NCBI GenBank assembly: GCA_903813345.2
Contig: CAIIXF020000005.1
Coordinates: 17,983,375 to 18,047,374, forward strand
Source: Owenia fusiformis
Taxonomy: Eukaryota; Annelida; Polychaeta; Sabellida; Oweniidae
DNA: 64,000 nucleotides
Direction of reading: 5' to 3'
Positions 1 through 13,700 of this stretch are shown one piece after another (position 1 is the first letter of the stretch; each line of letters opens with the position of its first letter). The notes under the pieces are model-generated. The model saw only the letters and a list, made by a program, of their open reading frames with translations. It did no database searches and was not told the origin of the DNA. The position numbers and the translations under genes are program-made.

Positions 1-1
1 T

Positions 2-1111
2 ATCCCTGAGTACATTTCATACAGCAATCCTGTCATTGTAACGATCCTTGTCTTGAGCATAGTAGGTCTCCTCATATGTGGCGTGGTCCTTGTTATATAC
101 CTTAGACATTCTCACATGAAAATTCTGAGAGCATCATCAATTGAACTCAGCTATTTCATCCTTATGGGGATAGCGTCAACTTACGCCACTGCCTTCAGCT
201 TCTGTACGGACCCTGGGCTCATTGTATGTTACTGGAGACAACTGGGGTTCAGCATCAGCTTCTCACTAATTTATGCGCCTCTTCTAACAAAAGCAACTCG
301 TATTTATCGAATCTTCAGGGCGACAGAGACATTTGAGCAGGCGAGGAGATGTATGAGCATGGGAAGCGTTGTCCTAACTGCAAGCATACTGTGCTTTGTC
401 CAGGTGTGTGATTTATTTGATTCATAATTGAATTCTAGAATATCCTTCACTGTATGTTTTAGCCAGTCATATTGGTTACCACATGTTGATCTATCTAATA
501 GTTTTCAAATTTAGTAGCGATTTTCAATCTGTTATGTCCTATCTTTTATTAGTTTTAATTATTTTTAATTGTAGGTCCTTGTATCAGTAGGAATTGTGGT
601 ACTATCTCCACCAACCATGGAATATCAGATGCCGGTAGCAATGGAGAAGTATGTTGAGCTGAAATGCAGCCTGCCTCTATGGGCATTGATCACAACCTTG
701 AGTTACAATGTCCTACTTGTTATTATGACAATTATACTAAGTTTCTTGACAAGAAAGCTACCAGAAAATTTTAATGAGTCACTTCATATGTTTCTGTCTG
801 TGTGTGCTACATTGTTTTTGTGGATTGCTTTCATCCCGATGTATTTCTCGGCATTTTATGAGGCACAGAAGTCCTTGCTTTTTGCACTGGCATTAATCTT
901 GAATGCAACTGTTTCCCTTGTGTGTCTTTTCTGTCCAAGAATCTATGCGGTATATTTTGTGGAGGAAAAAGTGCAAAGGTCAACCTTCACTGATCCCACA
1001 AGTGGAATTGCCCAAGGGACAACTACTGGAACAGTGGATACTGTAGTATCCACCTCTGCAATCTTGCAGAATCAAAGCAGAACCCCACCAAAGAACACCA
1101 CAGCAGAATAA
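2..1111 (+). CDS. Class C GPCR, metabotropic glutamate receptor-like (3' end, partial)
   Basis: Two exons are visible: 2-403 (open at the window edge) and 575-1111, with a phase-0 GT-AG intron at 404-574. The reading frame begins IPEYISYSN, the stretch before TM1 in mGluR-type receptors, and continues through the seven-helix domain. Recognisable pieces are SSIELSYFILMGI (TM2), TDPGLIVCYWRQLG (loop and TM3), LLTKATRIYRIFRA (intracellular loop 2) and, in exon 2, RKLPENFNESLHMF followed by FLWIAFIPMYFSA (TM6) and a final helix. The short Thr/Ser-rich cytoplasmic tail ends RTPPKNTTAE. The extracellular Venus-flytrap and Cys-rich domains must lie upstream of the window, so ligand type cannot be read here. 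GABA-B or orphan class C receptors are less likely, because the RKLPENFNE and FIPMYF motifs match mGluRs. Confidence 0.9.
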
Positions 1112-2407
1112 TTCCTCTAAGATTAATCTCCATTCATGGGAGTAACTCTAACTCTATGTGTTGGGCAGTACATTTGTCGAATGTTGACAAAGATGTGATT
1201 TATCAAATCTTGATATTTTTCCTGTATATTGGTCTCATATGTTTGGTAGCTTTTTGTGTATTTGCTGGTTTGACTGATATACATATTGTATTTAGCTTTA
1301 TTGCTTGAGTTTATAGTCCTATATATATTAATGTTGTTTAAATCTTGTTTTTATTGCCATGTTACTAATGTTGAGAGTTAACATTAGTTGAAGAGAATTG
1401 ATACTACTCTAACATTTATTCTCAATAAGTTGAAATCCATGTTGAGATTCTTTTTCCTGCATTTCTTAAACACGATTTGTGATTTTCTCATTCAATTTGA
1501 TCTACAACGTATGAGCCTGGCTATAGGAAAACCTTAAAATTGTGCTACAGAGCCAAAAATGTGCCCAAGATTAAGAGGAAAATGTGCTAAATTCAAATTC
1601 GACTTTTTGGTCTATATATGCAAGGAAAAAATGTTAAGACACAAGCCATGGCTCATATGAAAGGTCTCTTTGTGCTTTTTACGATAAACAAAAAATCAGA
1701 ATATTCAAAAAATCTGTGATAAGACCCATTTTCTTGTGGCCTTGCTCATAAATTGTTATGTCATCAATAGGACTGAAATGTTCCATGGCTTTTTGGAATG
1801 GGATCATGATAATGGTAACATGATTGTGGGAATGGAGTAATTTGGCACTGTTTTAGAATGTTGGCTTACTTGAGAGACTCACCTATTTTTATTCTAATAA
1901 ATTCTGTTATCTTGATTGTCAAATGATGTTTTGTTATTTTTTTTATTTCACATGCTCACTAATTATTGGTCAAAGTAGCTAAGCAAATAACACACCATCC
2001 ACAACAATGACTACAATATTCATACAAAATAAACTCCATGTCTTAAATGATGTGAGCCACACAACACCCAGTCTAAAGTTCATAAGTGTGTCAAAAGGTC
2101 CAGCATCCATTCGCAAACCAAGAAGTTAGTATTATTATCTAATACCATATGTATATTCTAGCTGCCCATTGGCTCGATAAAACATGATATGAAATAAATT
2201 AACTATTTCCCTAGAAAGTCCTGAATCCCTGCTAGTAGGGATGACAAAAAAGACTAATGATCAGTTACATCATGTTACCAGGCAATAGTATGTTTTATCT
2301 TCCCTACTACTGCATGTAGCTGAGATTATTGGAGTTTGAATGACAAAATGTCTTCTATTGCCAATAAGAAGCTGTAAGCATTAAATGCTTAAGTTAAAGG
2401 ACATCTT
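1112..2407 (+). other. 3' UTR and intergenic of the GPCR gene
   Basis: No coding signal. A canonical AATAAA at 1896-1901 is a plausible poly(A) signal, giving a 3' UTR of about 0.8 kb. The remainder is AT-rich unique-looking sequence. I looked here for upstream exons of the XDH-like gene and found none. Confidence 0.45.
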
Positions 2408-3790
2408 ATTATCCCATCGAACGAAGTTCGGAGGGATATAGGGAATGCCTCCGTCCGTCTGTACGTACGTCTGTACGTCTGTCCATCCATCCGTCCGTCC
2501 GTCTGTCTGTCTGTCCGTCCGTCCGTCCGGGCAATAACTCAAATACTGTTGGCCCGATTTTGTTCATATTTTGTACACATATACCCTATGGGGGTAGAAG
2601 TTCTGCTCAAAAGCCGATTTTCAAAATGGCTGCTCATTTAAAAATGGTGGCCATTTTAGTGCCGATTTTACTGTAATTTAGGTGCAATATGTAAAACTGT
2701 AATAGCAATATGTTTTAAATGTAAAAAATTATATAGGACATTGATAAAGCTAGAAATGTAGATATTAAAGAAGCACATGGCAGCCATCTTGAAAAATGGC
2801 GGCCTTTACTCGTTATTTTACGATTTTTGCTGTAACTCTAGAAGTAGTGGAGCGATTTTGTTCATATTTGGTATGTGAATACTATGAGCATGGCTCACTG
2901 TCTAATGACACTTTTGGTAGGAGGCGGCCATTTTGAAAAATAGCCACCATTATGAAAAATGGCTGCCATTTTAAATTATTTTACTATAATTCAAAAAGTA
3001 GTTGAGCGATTTTGTTCATATTTGGTTTATGAATACTATAAGCATGGCACACTGTCTAATGACACTTTTGGTAGAAGGTGGCCATTTTGAAAAATCGCCG
3101 CCATTTTAACGTATTTTACTTTAACTCGAAAAGTAGTGGAGCGATTTTGTTCATATTTGGTATGTGAATAATATAAGCATGGCACACTGTCTAATGACAC
3201 TTTTGGTAGAAGGTGGCCATTTTGAAAAATGGCTGCCATTTTAACGTATTTTACTATAACTTGAATAGTGGTGGAGCGATTTTGTTCATATTTGGTAAGT
3301 GAATATTATAAGCATGGTACACTGTCTAATGACACTTTTGGTAGAAGGTGACCATTTTGAAAAATGGCCGCCATTTAAACGTATTTTACTCGGCCTTTAC
3401 TTGTTATTTTACAATTTTTGCTGTAACTTGAAAAGTAGTGGAGCGATTTTGTTCATATTTGGTATGTGAATACTATAAGCATGGCACACTGTCTAATGAC
3501 ACTTTTGGTAGAAGGCAGCCATTTTGAAAAATGGCCACCATTTTAAAGTATTTTACTATAACTCGAAAAGTAGTGGAGCGATTTTGTTCATATTTGGTTG
3601 TGAATGCTAGAAAAAAAGCATATTACTTCTGATGACAACTTGGCTAGTGAGCAACTAGTTTGAAAATGGTGGCCTTTCTTATGTGTGTTATTTTATGATA
3701 TTTGCTATATATTTCGTTTGTAAAAATGCCAGCCATTTCTGTTCGATGGGATTCGCTACACTTTGGCGTTGCCGTTGTTCTGGTTTTGTT
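2408..3790 (+). mobile_element. Nonautonomous TIR element with internal GCCATTTTGAAAAATGG tandem units
   Basis: Short inverted ends, ATCCCATCGAAC at 2410 and GTTCGATGGGAT at 3740, bracket a GTCCGTCC microsatellite (2452-2528) and about six degenerate tandem units of roughly 120-150 bp. Each unit carries GTAGTGGAGCGATTTTGTTC, GGCACACTGTCTAATGACAC and a GGCCATTTTGAAAAATGG palindrome. A tail reading CGCTACACTTTGGCGTTGCC follows the right end. The same family recurs at 5183-5950, 8745-9400, 14380-14730, 17519-18060 and, inverted, at 30773-31195. No transposase is visible. Open frames in it are by-products of the repeat. Confidence 0.75.
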
Positions 3791-5182
3791 ATTCTTTACA
3801 GATTACACATATATATGTTGAGAGTGACTGTCACATTTTTGGGAAATAGTGCAGCCTCGTGAACATGTCAGTAGACAGGATATCCCCTTGGAAAAAATAT
3901 TTTGCACTATTTCCCTAAATGACAGTCACTAATTTTAGCCAAGGAGATTTATTGGTTATGTAATCCTTTGAATCATAAACGTCTTTGATTTATTATGTAA
4001 ATTAATATTATATACTGTATAACATGAAATATTGCCATGGATATAAAGTTGCCGATTGCCGAATGTAAAACAGAAACGGTAACATAAAATTCGGAAATAT
4101 AATTAAGTAATTGAAGATCGATCTTTGTGGGCGATAATATGGTAGTTGTCTAACGTGTGTCAACTTACTGTAATAGGGTAATTTTCTAACGAGTATCAAC
4201 TTACTATACTTAAACAAAAATCATAAATAAAATATGATAAAATCGAAGCTTTATTCCCCAGCATAAAATTGCAATAAAAAGTCATAAGACTTAAAATGTC
4301 AGAAGATCTAATTGTATCCAAGTGCTTTGGAAATCCCAGTATTAAAAGTTTTTAATCCCAATATTAAAAGTTTTTAATCCTGTTATTAATTGTCCTGAGT
4401 CTATTGAATTCGGATAATCACTCAAATTGTCACTCATAATGTCAGGTTTTCTGAGTCAGTAAATTGAAGGTGATTAAAATTCAGTTGTAAATCAAAATTA
4501 TATTAGAGGTGTCAGCTTAGCAATATTTTATTTGGCTTTACATTTAGGGGTGTCAGGTCGGAAAACTTTTATTCGGCAATAACAATTTTGATCCAATTCT
4601 GAAAATAAAGCACCCGGATTTAATACATGCTATACAGTACTATGTCATCCTTTGCATCATTAATCTTTGATTTATTAGAATTTGAGGCGTAAATAACTGT
4701 TTGACATTTTTTACCAATTAGAAATATTAGATATTTGAGAGAAATTATCTCAAAAGTACATTATAATGACAGGGGCTTAGTCATTAGTCATTTAAATGGA
4801 TAGGAACAGAGCGATCTCTTTATTATTATTTGGGAATATCCTGCCTACTGTTCCCTCTGCCTGCAGCCTTGTTAACATGTCAATGGACAGGATATCACTT
4901 GGGAAAAGCATTTTGCACTATTTCCCTAAATGACAGTCACTAATTTTAGCCGAGGAGATTTATTGTTTATGTAATCCTTTGCAAGTGCCCCCCCCCTACA
5001 AAACAAGTATATATTGACATGGAATTGAAGAGGAAGTATGACTTAATACTTAAAATGTTTTCTGAGAATTTTGACATTTGACCATGACATTAGGGTGGTT
5101 TAAAGATCAACTTTGAGAGATGCTATTTTTGTCAAAATTTTGCCATTTTCTAATACAAGAAATGAAAGCAATTGGCTTAATT
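3791..5182. other. Intergenic with a duplicated 130-bp segment
   Basis: No gene seen. A segment of about 130 bp at roughly 3848-3990 (containing CTATTTCCCTAAATGACAGT and ATTTTAGCC.AGGAGATTTATTG) recurs in the same orientation at roughly 4858-4985. This marks an undescribed dispersed or locally duplicated repeat. A short tandem of TATTAAAAGTTTTTAATCC lies near 4338-4380. Confidence 0.5.
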
Positions 5183-5950
5183 ATCCCAACGAACCAAGTT
5201 CGGTAGGGATATAGTGAAGCCCTCCGTCCGTCCGTCCGTCAGTCAGTCAGTCCATCCGTCCGTCCGTCCGGAAGATAACTCAAATACGAGTTGACGGATT
5301 TTCTTCATATTTAGTGGAAAGATGTATATTGGTGAATAGTTGTACGCAAAAAAAAAATTTTCAAGATGGCCGCCGCTTTAAAAATGACGGGACTTTTTCG
5401 CAAAGATCATAAATTTTTCATTCTAAACCAAAGTAATTAATATTATTGTTTAAAATTTTGGTTGTATATTTGCCACATCTATCTATTTCACATATATTCC
5501 GTGTTTTTCATCCTGACCCCCAGGGGCCGTGTATGGGGGGTCAGGAAAACAGTAATTTTCGCTAATTTTTAGATCTTTCTGAAGTATAGCTTTATTATAC
5601 TCAAATGAATTAAGAGTAGATTGCAAATATTGTATCTTTTTTCTGATTCGAGCCTCGTAAAATTCAAAATGGCCGTCTAATGTACGATTTCGCAATAATT
5701 TTTCGATTCCTTCAAAGTATGGCTATATTATACTCAAATTGAAGGAATTTTGGAGTAGATCACAATTATGGTATTATTCTTCAGATTTGTACCTCAGAAA
5801 ATTCAAAATGGCTGCTTTGCAGGAATTCGCAATTCTAAAATCTAAATTTTTCAATTTTAACCAAAGTAATGAGTATAATTGATTGGAATTCGGTAATTGA
5901 TATTTTGTTCGTTGGGATTTGCTACTCCGCGGAGTTGCCATTATCTAGTT
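5183..5950 (+). mobile_element. Second copy of the ATCCCAACGAA / TTCGTTGGGAT repeat family
   Basis: The left end ATCCCAACGAACCAAGTTCG is followed by a GTCCGTCC/GTCAGTCAG microsatellite. The right end TTCGTTGGGATTTGCTAC is followed by CGCGGAGTTGCCATTATC. The interior has AAGATGGCCGCC-type words but fewer tandem units than the 2408-3790 copy. No ORF of note. Confidence 0.7.
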
Positions 5951-7738
5951 TTGATTGTGACTGATAATAAGAGATGTGAATAGAAATACAAATATTCTTA
6001 ATAATAAATTCTCAAGGGCAATTACAAGAAAGTCTTGAGGATAAATCCCCATATGGGCATTTTATAATGACAATGATAAGTTTTGATATTATTTTGATGG
6101 TAAACATAGTGTGTACCCATATTCAGACAGTCTTGTGATAGGGGTTCTTACTGCCAATTTTTCAAAGAAACTGAAAACTAATGCCACTTTTTGAAATTCC
6201 ACATCTCAAGAAAAAAGGTTTATCTACAACTTGCAATTGGTTTTAAAAGTAAATGGAAGAATGAGTTTTTTTGGAAAAAGTCTAAGTGGAGCAATAGTCT
6301 GTTAAATGGACCTGTTCTTTTGTAGAGTTAGATACAGACTTGAATGACCTCACACCTATAAAAAAAAACATTTAAAACAAACAAAAAATGAATTTTTTAC
6401 AGGAACCAAGTTAATTTGATTGCTAAATGGCTTAGTAAGTTCAGTAAATGGAAGTTTGCAAATACCAAGTTACCAAGATAGCAAGTTTATTTTTTTTCAT
6501 AATCCACTCTTGTTATACCTGTCCTTGTGGGAGTTGATCTCAGATTGTGTGGGAGGAAGTACTTGATAAGTCCAAGCTAGAATATTACAGATACTTCACC
6601 TGATAGGTTTTCCAAGATTATAACACTTGGATTTAAAAAATGTGATTCTCTTGTCCTCTTACACATGATCAATGGTTGCTGTTGTTTCTCCACAAAGACA
6701 CCTCATTATAATGTCTAGGCCTGGAACTAATATCGTCAGATTTGACATAACAATTGATCTGAGTGTCTTAGTTGTGTGTTCTTCACAAATCCTCTGAATT
6801 GTTGCTATTGTTTCTGATACAGATATGTCCATATAAAGTGTCTATATCCCGATCTTATACATTCTTCAATGAAGTCTTGGGTTAATGTTAAATATGTATT
6901 TTAATGACATTTAATTATTCTATATTAAGTCAAATACTGTGAATCTTTTTCATATTATGGCAAATTTCGATCAAAGACTGGCATGTTGAAAATCATCCTG
7001 TGACAGTTCAATTTGTTATATGGCTATAAAAGAGAGATGTTAAATTAAGTTGATTCATAGTGATTCAACTATAAACCACTGGAATTCCAGAAAGATAAAA
7101 GTCCTCTGTGATCTTCACATTCTCAAAAACGCAGGCATTCAAACAAATTCATTTGCATCCTGTAATTCAACTTGCTTGTTTCTTGTCATGAATTTGAAAG
7201 TTTGACACATATTGTTTTGAAATTGTTTTCTCTAGCATTTGCACATTGTTTGTTTGTATCCAACACATAATCATAGGAATCCAAATCATTCATATGATCC
7301 TCTCCCATTTTGGCGCATATATCTTTCCAAACATGTTGGGAGGCTGAATTTAGCAAGTGCTACTACATCACGTGGTGTATATGTAAGCCCAAATGCCAAA
7401 GGGAAAGAACCAGAAACTGTATAGAAACCTAGTAAGAAAAGAAAACTCTGTGATCAGTTGTGATAAAATAGTTGAAATGAAATCATACCCTTTACACCCT
7501 AATATCATACAAGATAAAGCATTCAGTTATAAATAATGTGGGTCAGACAAAATCCAATTTCAAAGTCCATAATCCACCAAAGGGTCAACCAAAAATGTTA
7601 GTGTCAATGAAAAAGACATCAAAAAAGCTGAAAATGATGGATATAGCACAAAAAACATGATTTTTGAATTTTCTTCTAACGGCACCCCCTATAGGCCTCA
7701 GACCCCATTCATGAGGTTTATACACAAATATGTTCCAG
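5951..7738 (+). other. Intergenic / presumed 5' flank or intron of the XDH-like gene
   Basis: AT-rich sequence without a recognisable exon. I searched for the expected preceding XDH segments (2Fe-2S cysteine motifs, the QCGFCTPG-type loop, the FAD-domain region before SVGGN) and saw none. The short plus-strand open frame at 7239-7424 matches nothing known to me. Confidence 0.4.
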
Positions 7739-10700
7739 AGTATTGGTGGAAGCATATTGTCTTGCCAGTCAACTTCTGACTTGAGCACCATGCTGATGGC
7801 AGCCCAATGCTCCTTGAATATACAATCAAAAGGTCAGTCTTTATTCCTATTAGAAGGCTAATTTTAACTTACCCGATGGGCAACTAGTGTATAAACTAAA
7901 GGTTTCCAGATATCCTTAATGTAATCTTCCATGGCTTATTAAATTTTGCAAAACCTTAAAAAGTTTTAAGTTCATGCACAATAGTTCATGACAAAAGAAT
8001 TTTACTTTGTTGATCTGTCCCTTGATTATTGTTCTTTATTCAGATATATTTTATTCCTCTTTTTAAAAAAGACTTACTTTTTACAAACCTAACAATTATA
8101 CAGTGATACATACTCCATCTTTCATTTTACACCAAAGACAGCTCAAACAGGCTACATTCGCAATTACAATAAATTATCAAAAATATTCCCTGACTTGTCT
8201 TTATACAATTTATACAGAATAATAGCATGCGTAATGTATTCCAGATAACAAGAGACAAGTAATATTTGATGGAGAATTCTACAAAGATTCTGGCACAACT
8301 CTTGAACCTACAGAGGTTTTAACATCTATAGTTATTCCTCATACCAAACAGGTACCTACATTCCCCTATATAAGTTTGGCAACTGGAAGGCTTCATTTCA
8401 TAGTGTGTATAAAGCCTGGCTATATATTTTAAGATCAAAATAGGTGGCAAGGAGTAAAGTCATACCTTCCAAATTGATCGCCATTTTTTGACATTTCAGA
8501 ATGAGTACTATGCAGCTTATAAAGAAGGAGAGAGAAATGCCAATAACCTAGCAATAGTCAATGCTGCATTCCGTGTGAAACTGCAGGAGAATGATCCAAC
8601 CATTGATGAACTTGTTGCTGTGTTTGGGGGACTGGCTCCCACTGCTAAATGTGTCAATCTTGAAAAGTTCATTGGACAGTGAGTGGTCTATGTGTATTTG
8701 ATTGTTAAAAGGTGGTGGTGGATATGTATTGTTGAAACTGTAAGAGGAACGCATTCGTCCGTCCATCCGGGCAATAACTCAAATACCGTTGGCCCGATTT
8801 TGTTTATATTTTGTACACATATGGGGGTAGAAGTTCTGCTCGAAAGTCGATTTCCAAAATGGCTGCTCATTTAAAAATGGTGGCCATTTTAGTGCCGATT
8901 TTACAGTTATTTAGGTGCAATATGTAATACTGTAATAGCAATATGTTTTAAATGTAAAAAAGTTATACATTATATAGCTAGAAATGTATTAAATCTATTA
9001 AAGAAGCACATGGCAGCCATTCTGAAAAATGGCTGCCTTTACTCGCTATTTTACGATTTTTGCTGTAACTCGAAAAGTAGTGGAGCGATTTTCTTCATAT
9101 TTGGTATGTGAATACTATAAGCATGGCACACTGTCTAATAACACTTTTGGTAGAAGGCAGCCATTTTGAAAAATGGTCACCATTTTAACGTATTTTATTA
9201 TAACTTGAAAAGTAGTGGAGCGATTTTGTTCATATTTGGTATGTGAATAATATAAGCATGGCACATTGTCAAATGACACTTTTGGTAGAAGGTGGCTATT
9301 TTGAAAAATGGCTGCCATTTTTGCTATATACTTTGTAAAAATGCCAGCCATGGCTGTTCGGTGGGATTTGCTACGCTTTGGAGTTGCTGTTGTCTAGTTT
9401 AATATATTTGAAGTACTGTACTTCTACTTAATTTGGCGGTCATTTTAATTTGGCTGATCTGCCAAATAAAACGGCCGCCAAATTAAGTAGCTGCCAAATT
9501 CAATATTTCATATTTGAATCATAAATTTACATATATGGTATATACATTTCAATATTGCAAGTTCGTTAAATTAAGTAGTTTGCTAAATGTTCAAAACACC
9601 ATGATCCACTTAAATAAGTAGCACCAAATTAAGTAGAAGTACAGTGATAGGTCCCTCTGGTAATATTTTTATTATATTGAATTGATGTTATATGATATAA
9701 CATATTCGAAGAAATTTCATTTTTTAAACTCCATTCTAGCACATGGGAAGACAAACTAGTAGGTGATGTGTATGATTTCCTTGCATCAACTCTACTGCCT
9801 GCAGAAAATAGAGATACCGATGATTCAAGGTTTAAAATCAAACTGGCTCAGGGATTTTTCTACAAGTTCTACTTATCAGTGGTATTAGCATTGAAAAAGA
9901 AAGGTGTGAGTATTTTTGTGGTCAGACCTACAAAAAGTGATATTTGAATTGTATCGTGTATACTCATCAAATGTTTTAAATGTTTGCGTTTCCATCCATT
10001 TCAATCTATTCTCAATTCAGGTTTTGCTTTTAAATGCTATCACTTTAAATATTTTGAGTTAATATTGTGTGAATGCAATAATAATACAAAAACTTTCACC
10101 ACTTACATGTAGGGTACAGTGACATAAATTGTGTGACATTAATGTCAAAGAAGTGGTTGACGCTTTCATATGATTTTGGCATTTATGTGGTCCATGCTGC
10201 CCAGAACAGTTCAAATTTCGTAATGTTTCATTTTTTTTACTTTATCATTGTAGGTTGATGGCATTGATATACCTAGCTCCATGGAGCCTTTCAGTACCAC
10301 ACTAGACCCTGGTAGTTTCCAGAGTATTCAGCTTTATGAGAGTGTACCCTCAGGGCAGCCAGTGGATGATCCCCTAGGGCGACCAGTTGTACATAAATCA
10401 GCCATTTTACAGACCACTGGGGAGGCTACGTATCTAGATGATATCCCACCATTTAAAAGTAAGTGCAGTCATATGTGTAATTTCGATTTTTGGCTATCAC
10501 TGGACAGGATACTTATGGAGCAATACAATTTCATGTTTGAAGACGATCCAACCCCCATAGCAGACAATTCCATAAATTAATTTCATGATATGTGCATTAA
10601 CTAGCTAGTGTACATGTATATGTACATTTGAAAGTCCCTTGCAGGTCCCCCTATCTTTGATTTATCAAGGAAAACTGCAAGAAAAGTCTGAAAATATGAT

Positions 10701-13700
10701 ACATAAAATTTATTTCTGGTATGACTATACATACAACTCTTTACATCTCCAACCCCCAAAAAATAATCACTTGTAGGTTTAAACCGAAAAAGCAATATCC
10801 GCCGAGTTGACAGGATTATTTGAGACCCTCATTGTGTCAAAAAAGCAACTCTGACTATTTAGCGGCCCACTAGTAGATATTGTATGATATAATACAATCT
10901 GGAAAGACAAAACTGGAAAAACTTAAAATGAAATATTATTACAGCTCAACAAGAATGAGCAATTATTACAGGTGCTAGTACCTTAATATGTTTCAGATGA
11001 GCTCCACATGGCGATGCTACTGAGCACTAGGGCCCATGCCAAGGTCATGAAGGTGGACACAGCAGATGCACTGAAACTACCAGGTGTAAGGGCCTACATC
11101 GATCATACTGATGTAACAGGAAGTAACCAGTTTGCTGAAGATGAAGTTGTGTTTGCAGAAGAAGATGTAAGTTCATTGTTTAAGGTAGTTCCACACTTTC
11201 AGAATTTGGAAAAATGAAATTTGTGAAATGTCATTTAAAACAAACTTTGATGTTTGAAGTTTAAATTATGTATTTTATGATAACATACATGTATTAAGAA
11301 GTCCGATCAAATTTGACCCCCTCTTATGTAGTCTCTATATATGAAAAACTGTCCAATCCTGGTGCCGAAAGGGAGCTCCGCTCCAGAAGAGAATATGTTT
11401 TACCAGTGAGAGCGTCTGTGAAATACCTAAATTCACCAGCCATAAAGCCTATCTCCATTTGGAAAAATCTTTCAACTGAAATAAAAACATCGCCAACCCT
11501 AGCAATATTCAAGAAAAACTATAATAAGAAATATACATTTCATAAAAAGAATATTTTAACAAAAAATCTTAATTTGAAAAGGTCTTCTGAAACTAAACTT
11601 AATAAAATAAGAAGCGACCTTGCCCTTAAAAGTGACTTTTTTAGACATAATTTCAACAACATCATAGATCCTTCTTGCCCCTGCGGCCACCGAAATCAAG
11701 ATAAGATTCATCTTTTACTCGACTGCCCTCTAACCGCCATACATAGAAATGATTACATACAGAACATCCTAAAGTTAGACAATCTTGATATTATGTGCTA
11801 TTTTGGAAAAACAAGAAAGCAAAAAATAGAATTTATACTTTATGGAGATGAAAATTTAAATAGTGAACTGAATACAAAATGCCTTCAACTATCTTCAAAT
11901 TATATCGATAACATCTTAGAATGACCATCCTCCTCATTTCACATCATCTCTCATTAACACTCATATACATCATCATGGGCAAGACCTGGTGGACGACCGT
12001 CTGTCCGTTGCAATCCTACACACTCCAGTGACTTATTATATGTTTTTAACTTTCTAGAGGGGGGCCAATAATGCTATGTAGCCTCGGCCCCTCACAATCT
12101 ATGTAAATAATTATGTTGAATATTATAGAAATAAATAACAATAACCTAAAAAAAAAAAAATTAAGATAAATTTTGAAAAGATATTTTCCATTTTACTATG
12201 TAATGGTTATGTTTGAACTTAAAACGCCATTTTCTCAAGACCACAAAAAGTCCACATACGAGTATATAGGAAACACTGGTGACTATATACCGACCTAGTC
12301 CCTTGTTTTTCCATGAGCTATATATAACATGTAGGTCCAGTACCAAGGGAAGGTGATTGGAGCTATCATAGCAGAGAACAAAGTGGTAGCACAAAGGGCA
12401 GCTAGGACATTACAAGTGCAATATGAGGACCTAGTCCCTTGTCTTAATATAAACTATATATTGCATGTAGGTCCAGTACCAAGGGAAGGTGATTGGAGCT
12501 ATCATAGCAGAGAACAAAGTGGTAGCACAAAGGGCAGTTAGGACATTACAAGTGCAATATGAGGACCTAGTCCCTTGTCTGACAATACAAGTAAGTATAT
12601 ACAGTATATACAATACCTGATATATCCTGATTTCATTTTGTTTAACAGCATCACTTAAAGGTGCTACAAAGATTAGGAGAGTTGAGAGTCGTGTTGAGAC
12701 TAATTTTTTAGCTCACATGGTGAGCTATTGCAATCACTCACTTGACTGTTCTCTGTCTGTCCATCCATCTCTCTTTCTAAACGCATGTCTTAATTTTTTG
12801 AAATCCTGTAGTTGAAAATGATTTTTTAAGGATGCTATCAAATTAGAACGGTTTGCCAAACCAACAAGGCAAATTATAAATGGAGATGTAGACAGTGTCA
12901 TGGCAAACTGTGATGTCATCCTTGACGATGAGATGGTAGTTGGGGGACAGAAACACTTTTACTTTGAACCTGTCAGCGCACGCTGTATTCCTGGAGATGG
13001 AGGAGACATGGAAGTAATGTGTTCATCACAAAATTTAAGCGGTATCCAGGTGTGATAATATTCATATTCATTTGTAATTTTGTTCAATTTCTGGGAATTT
13101 ATTTCCAGTTATAACCATCAGAAATTCCAGGAACGATGATACATTAAAAAATAAACCCCGATAGTGCAAGAAATGCCATGTACAGGGTGTTTCATATGTA
13201 TGCTCCCCCCATAAACTCATAATTGTACCATTGTTCCTTATGGAAAGTTACATGACATTGCAAAGTTTCAGAATCCAGTGGTGCCCCTGAAAAAAGATAC
13301 AATGTATCAAAGTATGTGGGAACGTGTCATTTCGAGGGGAATTTCTGGTCATTCTGAAGGCAATTTAAAGGAAAAATTAAGTTTCTGTATTGCAAATTTC
13401 TAGCAGTTGTCATCATGGCAGAGTTCAGTGCACATAGGTGGGATAGTTATGCGCAAAGATATATAGATAGGATTCATGCAGTGGCTTATAGGGGGGTTAG
13501 AGACCCTGGTGCGACCTCTATCACTAAAAATGGGTATGAGACAAAGTGAACAGAGCACCAGACTGAGTCTAAAAATGACCAGACGTTACCCCTGAAATGA
13601 TCCCGTGCCCACAAACTTTGATACATTGTATCTTTTTTCAGGGACACCCATGGATTCTGAAACTTTGCAATGTTATGTAACTATGTAACCTATGTAACAT

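Noticed and set aside
7585-7791. Minus-strand ORF RPIGGAVRRKF...
   Set aside because: It overlaps the sense XDH exon at 7739-7832, whose frame, splice sites and SVGGN-like motif are convincing.
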